A stretch of DNA of 7,258 nt, taken from NCBI GenBank assembly GCA_017555685.1, contig JAFZFW010000094.1:1-7258 (forward strand), read 5' to 3'. The DNA comes from Methanocorpusculum sp. GTDB taxonomy: Archaea; Halobacteriota; Methanomicrobia; Methanomicrobiales; Methanocorpusculaceae. Position 1 is the stretch's first letter. The number at the start of each line of letters is the position of its first letter. Made by a program: the position numbers and the translations under genes. The notes beneath the pieces were generated by a model. That model searched no databases. It worked only from the letters and a program-made list of their open reading frames with translations, and was not told the DNA's origin. Of the stretch, positions 5,036 to 7,258 are shown in pieces.

Positions 5036-5088
5036 TTCACCTTTTGAGGTTTTCTGCACTCAGGACAAAACTCAGGGAGGTGAATCCC
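5036..5088 (-). promoter_or_regulatory. Structured leader of rpl30e with a possible ribosome-binding-site switch
   Basis: In the minus-strand transcript, TTCACCT (5078-5084) is perfectly complementary to AGGTGAA (5036-5042), the ribosome-binding site of rpl30e. The same TTCACCT sits in the loop region of a competing 5-bp hairpin AGGGA/TCCCT (5074-5088). A short local hairpin ACCT/AGGT (5039-5050) can also hide the site. A 7-bp direct repeat (CCTGAGT) occurs at 5058-5064 and 5070-5076. The pairings are seen; a regulatory role is inferred. Confidence 0.4.
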
Positions 5089-5099
5089 TATAGTATTTC
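5088..5099 (-). promoter_or_regulatory. Candidate TATA box for rpl30e-nusA
   Basis: The minus strand reads AAATACTATAGG, which would start transcription near 5065 with a leader of about 36 nt. That leader would contain the ribosome-binding site but exclude the TTCACCT element. A second TATA-like box, AATAATATACC (5161-5171), would start near 5139 and include the whole structured leader. The sequence alone does not decide between them. Confidence 0.4.
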
Positions 5100-5200
5100 T
5101 TTGTCCGTCCCGCAGGTCAGGATCTGCATCTTTGACACAGTCCTTGTTTCCATAGGAAACGGTATATTATTGGTGCTGTTAGATAATGAATGTTTGCCGG

Positions 5201-5328
5201 AAAAACGATTTTCAAAAACAGACGGTAAACCGGATTCAGAACAAAAGCAAAAACGCGCTGCAAAAGATACTCTGAAAACCCGCCGCACGGGCGAGGAAAA
5301 ATGAATTGAGCATGGATGAACTCCATGC
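5201..5328 (-). terminator. Terminator zone after the gatE/DUF5350 genes
   Basis: Beginning 28 nt after the stop at 5357 there is a perfect 7-bp hairpin, GCATGGA/TCCATGC (5310-5328). Seven minus-strand T-runs of four or five bases follow (5297-5301, 5275-5278, 5262-5265, 5249-5253, 5243-5246, 5214-5218, 5201-5205), with a small GC hairpin CCCG/CGGG directly before one of them (5279-5291). This is a typical redundant archaeal termination region and fills most of the 327-nt gap between genes. Confidence 0.65.
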
Positions 5329-5356
5329 CTATTGTGCCATTCCGATAAAGTGAAGA

Positions 5357-5629
5357 TTAACGCTTGGACTTTGCTTTTGCGCCCATCATGGACTTCTTGG
5401 AGCGGCGGATTCTGCGGCGGAGTCTCTGATCAGCAATCTTCGGTCCGCGTCCGCGTCCCTGCTGCTGGGAGTTTGCCATGCGTGCCTCAATCTTGGAGAC
5501 AATGCTTGCTCTCTTAAATCTCTGATTCGGTCCTGGTTTCTTAACCTCTCCCTCTTTCTGCGGGACGAGGCGAATCTGTCCATTGACACCCTTAATCTGG
5601 TGCCAGGTAACACTTCCTGTCTTTCCCAT
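5357..5629 (-). CDS. Small, highly basic conserved protein, DUF5350-like
   Basis: The 90-residue protein starts MGKTGSVTWHQIKGVNGQIR and is strongly basic, especially from residue 57 to the end (GRGRGPKIADQRLRRRIRRS then KAKSKR). The pattern fits the small methanogen family I know as DUF5350, of unassigned function; the family name is from memory. The charge, the RGRG segment and the KPGPNQRFKR motif (31-40) suggest RNA or ribosome binding, an inference only. The ATG has a good AGGAG ribosome-binding site six bases upstream. It lies 61 bp after gatE on the same strand; a TATA-like word at 5663-5672 may give it its own promoter with a leader of about 11 nt. No signal peptide or membrane segment is present. 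It is followed by a strong terminator zone. Confidence 0.8.
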   Translation of the reverse strand: MGKTGSVTWHQIKGVNGQIRLVPQKEGEVKKPGPNQRFKRASIVSKIEARMANSQQQGRGRGPKIADQRLRRRIRRSKKSMMGAKAKSKR

Positions 5630-5662
5630 ATTGAACTCCTAAACTTGTTGGTTTCCTACTCA

Positions 5663-5672
5663 CTTAAACATA
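5663..5672 (-). promoter_or_regulatory. Possible TATA box of the DUF5350-like gene
   Basis: The minus strand reads TATGTTTAAG between the gatE stop and the next start. It would begin transcription near 5640, just at the AGGAG ribosome-binding site. Read-through from gatE is equally possible. Confidence 0.3.
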
Positions 5673-5690
5673 TCTCTTGTACATCACCAA

Positions 5691-7258
5691 TTACATGATG
5701 CGGTTGAGCTCGTCATTTAAGACTTCAGAGACAACCTTACCGTCAATTCTGCCTCTGACTTCCTTCATAACAACGCCCATAACAGGCCCTAATGCCGCTT
5801 TGCCGCGTTCTTTGATGAAATCCACCCTCTCAGACACGATGCCGCGGACAAGCTCCTGCAGCTCCTCGCGGGAGAATGCCGGCGCAACCTTGGCGATAGC
5901 ATCTTTCACGCTTAAGCCCTTCGCGCATGCAGAGAGAATGTCTAAAACCGCCTCTTTTGCAGCGTTTCCAGCCTCAACCGCCTTCATAACACCGATTACG
6001 GCATCATCAGAGATAGCACCTGCAGCGCCCTCTGCGCGGTTTGCCTCCTTTAAGGATGCAAGAATGGTTCTTGCGGCAAACACCGGACGAATGCCTTCAG
6101 CGACTGCGCGCTCGAACAGCGGCAGCTGCTCGGAGTATGCCATCTGGCGCGCCATACCGTCATCCATTCCATACTCGGCTGCAAAGCGCTTGACCTTGTC
6201 AGTCAGAAGCTCCGGCATTTTAATTCCGGCGAAGTACTCGTCAGAAACCGGAACCGGTAAGACATCAGTCTCCGGGTACATACGGGCTGCTCCCGGAAGC
6301 GGGCGCATGTATGCAGTAGATCCGCCTTCGAGCATCTTTCTGGTCTCCTCCGGGACACCGTCAAATGCCATCTTTGCGCGGCGGATAATCATCTTCATTG
6401 CACATCTGCACTTCTGCTCGGTTGCGGCAACGATGATGACTGCATCCTGTTCTCCTGCACCTAAGGTCTCCTTTAAGATACGGACCTCTTCTGCAGTTAC
6501 GCCGTATGCCGGCAGTTCATCGGTGTGGAACAGACCGCCGACTCCGCACTTCTTTGCGTAGTCAGACATCTCAGAGCCTAAGCGTCTGCCCGGCTGAATC
6601 TCGGTACCGACAAGACCTGCAAAGCCGTGGAGAACAGTTCCTAAGATGCACTTTGCCTTCTTTAAGACATTGGACTGAGTCTCGGCAAAGAGCTTGGTGA
6701 CATCATAGACCTCTTCGTTGACCAGTGCATTGCGGGCGATAAGTTCGTCGCGGATGGCAAGCAGGGATAACTGTCTCTGGACTTCGCGGCGGACGACTTC
6801 AGCGATTAAATCAAGCTCCTGAACTCCCTTAATCTCGACACGGGCGCCGTCTGCGATAGAGACGTTGACGTCCTGGCGGATAGTTCCAAGTCCGCGCTTT
6901 ACGCGGCCGGTGGAACGAAGTGTCATTCCGATGTACTGTGCGACATCGTGGACCTCTTCAGGGGTTTTCATGCACGGTGCAGTAGTAATCTCGATTAACG
7001 GGATGCCTAAGCGGTCGACAGAGAAGATAGTGTCTTCTACTCTCTGACATGCCTCTTCCTCGACTGCGACGGTCTCGATTCTGCAGGTGTCTGCAATCTT
7101 GCCGTTTAACGCAACAAGGGCGGTTCTCTGGAAACCGGAGGTTGCAGAGCCGTCGACAATCATCTTGCGCATCGTGTGAATCTCCGGCAGCGGAGTCATA
7201 TCGAACATCTTGGCAATCGTTAATACGATGTCAAGTGCTTCGCGGTTTAACGGTGCCG
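5691..7258 (-). CDS. gatE: Glutamyl-tRNA(Gln) amidotransferase subunit E (partial, N-terminus missing)
   Basis: About 521 C-terminal residues are present; the gene enters from beyond 7258, where the frame is still open (APLNREALDIVLTIAK before the first in-window ATG). GatE with GatD converts Glu-tRNA(Gln) to Gln-tRNA(Gln) in archaea. Numbering from the window edge, the GatB/E-type catalytic core shows PEIHTMRKMIVDGS (24-37), SGFQRT (40-45), PLIEITTAP (86-94) and GLGTIRQDVNVSI (122-134). The GatE-specific AspRS-like insert (GAD domain) spans roughly 210-305, and MRPLPGAARMYPETD (317-331) lies at the join with the tail. The YqeY-like tRNA-binding tail ends in KVAPAFSREELQELVRGIV and GRIDGKVVSEVLNDEL. 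GatE is usually a little over 600 residues, so about 100 are missing. Presence of the insert separates it from bacterial GatB. Confidence 0.96.
   Translation of the reverse strand, partial: APLNREALDIVLTIAKMFDMTPLPEIHTMRKMIVDGSATSGFQRTALVALNGKIADTCRIETVAVEEEACQRVEDTIFSVDRLGIPLIEITTAPCMKTPEEVHDVAQYIGMTLRSTGRVKRGLGTIRQDVNVSIADGARVEIKGVQELDLIAEVVRREVQRQLSLLAIRDELIARNALVNEEVYDVTKLFAETQSNVLKKAKCILGTVLHGFAGLVGTEIQPGRRLGSEMSDYAKKCGVGGLFHTDELPAYGVTAEEVRILKETLGAGEQDAVIIVAATEQKCRCAMKMIIRRAKMAFDGVPEETRKMLEGGSTAYMRPLPGAARMYPETDVLPVPVSDEYFAGIKMPELLTDKVKRFAAEYGMDDGMARQMAYSEQLPLFERAVAEGIRPVFAARTILASLKEANRAEGAAGAISDDAVIGVMKAVEAGNAAKEAVLDILSACAKGLSVKDAIAKVAPAFSREELQELVRGIVSERVDFIKERGKAALGPVMGVVMKEVRGRIDGKVVSEVLNDELNRIM

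Noticed and set aside
5009..5169. Minus-strand frame containing FCPECRKPQK just before and across the rpl30e start
   Set aside because: It looks like half of a zinc-binding motif, but the frame has no start codon after its upstream stop and it overlaps L30e out of frame; it is probably chance or a decayed fragment.
5044..5326. Small open frames of 66-86 codons on both strands in the gap before rpl30e
   Set aside because: Translations show no family features, and the region is better explained by T-run terminators, hairpins and the rpl30e leader.
5677..6561. Plus-strand open frame of 294 codons opposite gatE
   Set aside because: It is antisense to a strongly conserved gatE frame, its translation is serine/threonine/alanine-rich low-complexity typical of mirrored codons, and it has no promoter or ribosome-binding site.
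1..7258. CRISPR array, insertion sequence, phage or defence genes
   Set aside because: No spaced repeats, transposase, integrase, terminal inverted repeats or defence-type domains were seen; the content is ordinary archaeal housekeeping apart from the points listed.

Overview
The window reads as a piece of a methanogenic archaeal chromosome, most likely order Methanomicrobiales and Methanocorpusculum-like. The evidence is GatE (found only in archaea), archaeal NusA, ribosomal protein L30e, a PAC2-family protein, three small conserved methanogen families (tentatively DUF5612, DUF5611 and DUF5350), TATA-type promoters placed about 27 nt from start codons (leaderless messages), oligo-T terminators, and a tRNA gene without an encoded CCA. 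The genus is an inference from protein style, not a database result. All genes but one lie on the minus strand, so the window is best read from right to left.

Right block (7258-4281, minus): the truncated gatE (subunit of Glu-tRNA(Gln) amidotransferase), then a small very basic protein (DUF5350-like), then an AT-rich 327-nt gap holding a terminator zone and the structured leader of rpl30e, then rpl30e and nusA two nucleotides apart, closed by a hairpin/oligo-T terminator. The L30e-NusA pair normally sits inside the archaeal RNA polymerase/S12-S7 operon; here it stands alone.

Middle block (4181-2546): a small predicted secreted protein of unknown function (minus), the only plus-strand gene (DUF5611-like), whose T8 terminator overlaps the stop codon of that convergent neighbour, a divergent PAC2-family gene with a leaderless-type promoter, and a tRNA-Arg(UCU) gene.

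Intergenic 2273-2545: no credible protein. It holds a strong minus-strand TATA box followed by two perfect hairpins, the first exposing a full Shine-Dalgarno sequence in its loop, and a T-rich end. This is a candidate small RNA or structured 5' leader and is the least explained part of the window.

Left block (2272-1, minus): a probable four-gene operon made of an unrecognised protein with one membrane segment, an ACT-domain protein (DUF5612-like), a Sua5/YrdC threonylcarbamoyl-AMP synthase, and the beginning of a copper-transporting ATPase or copper chaperone. The last three genes are coupled by 1-nt and 4-nt overlaps. Translation is the common theme: Sua5 makes the precursor of t6A37, a modification expected on the tRNA-Arg(UCU) encoded here, GatE serves Gln-tRNA formation, and L30e/NusA belong to ribosome and transcription machinery. 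No CRISPR array, insertion sequence, phage gene or defence system was seen.
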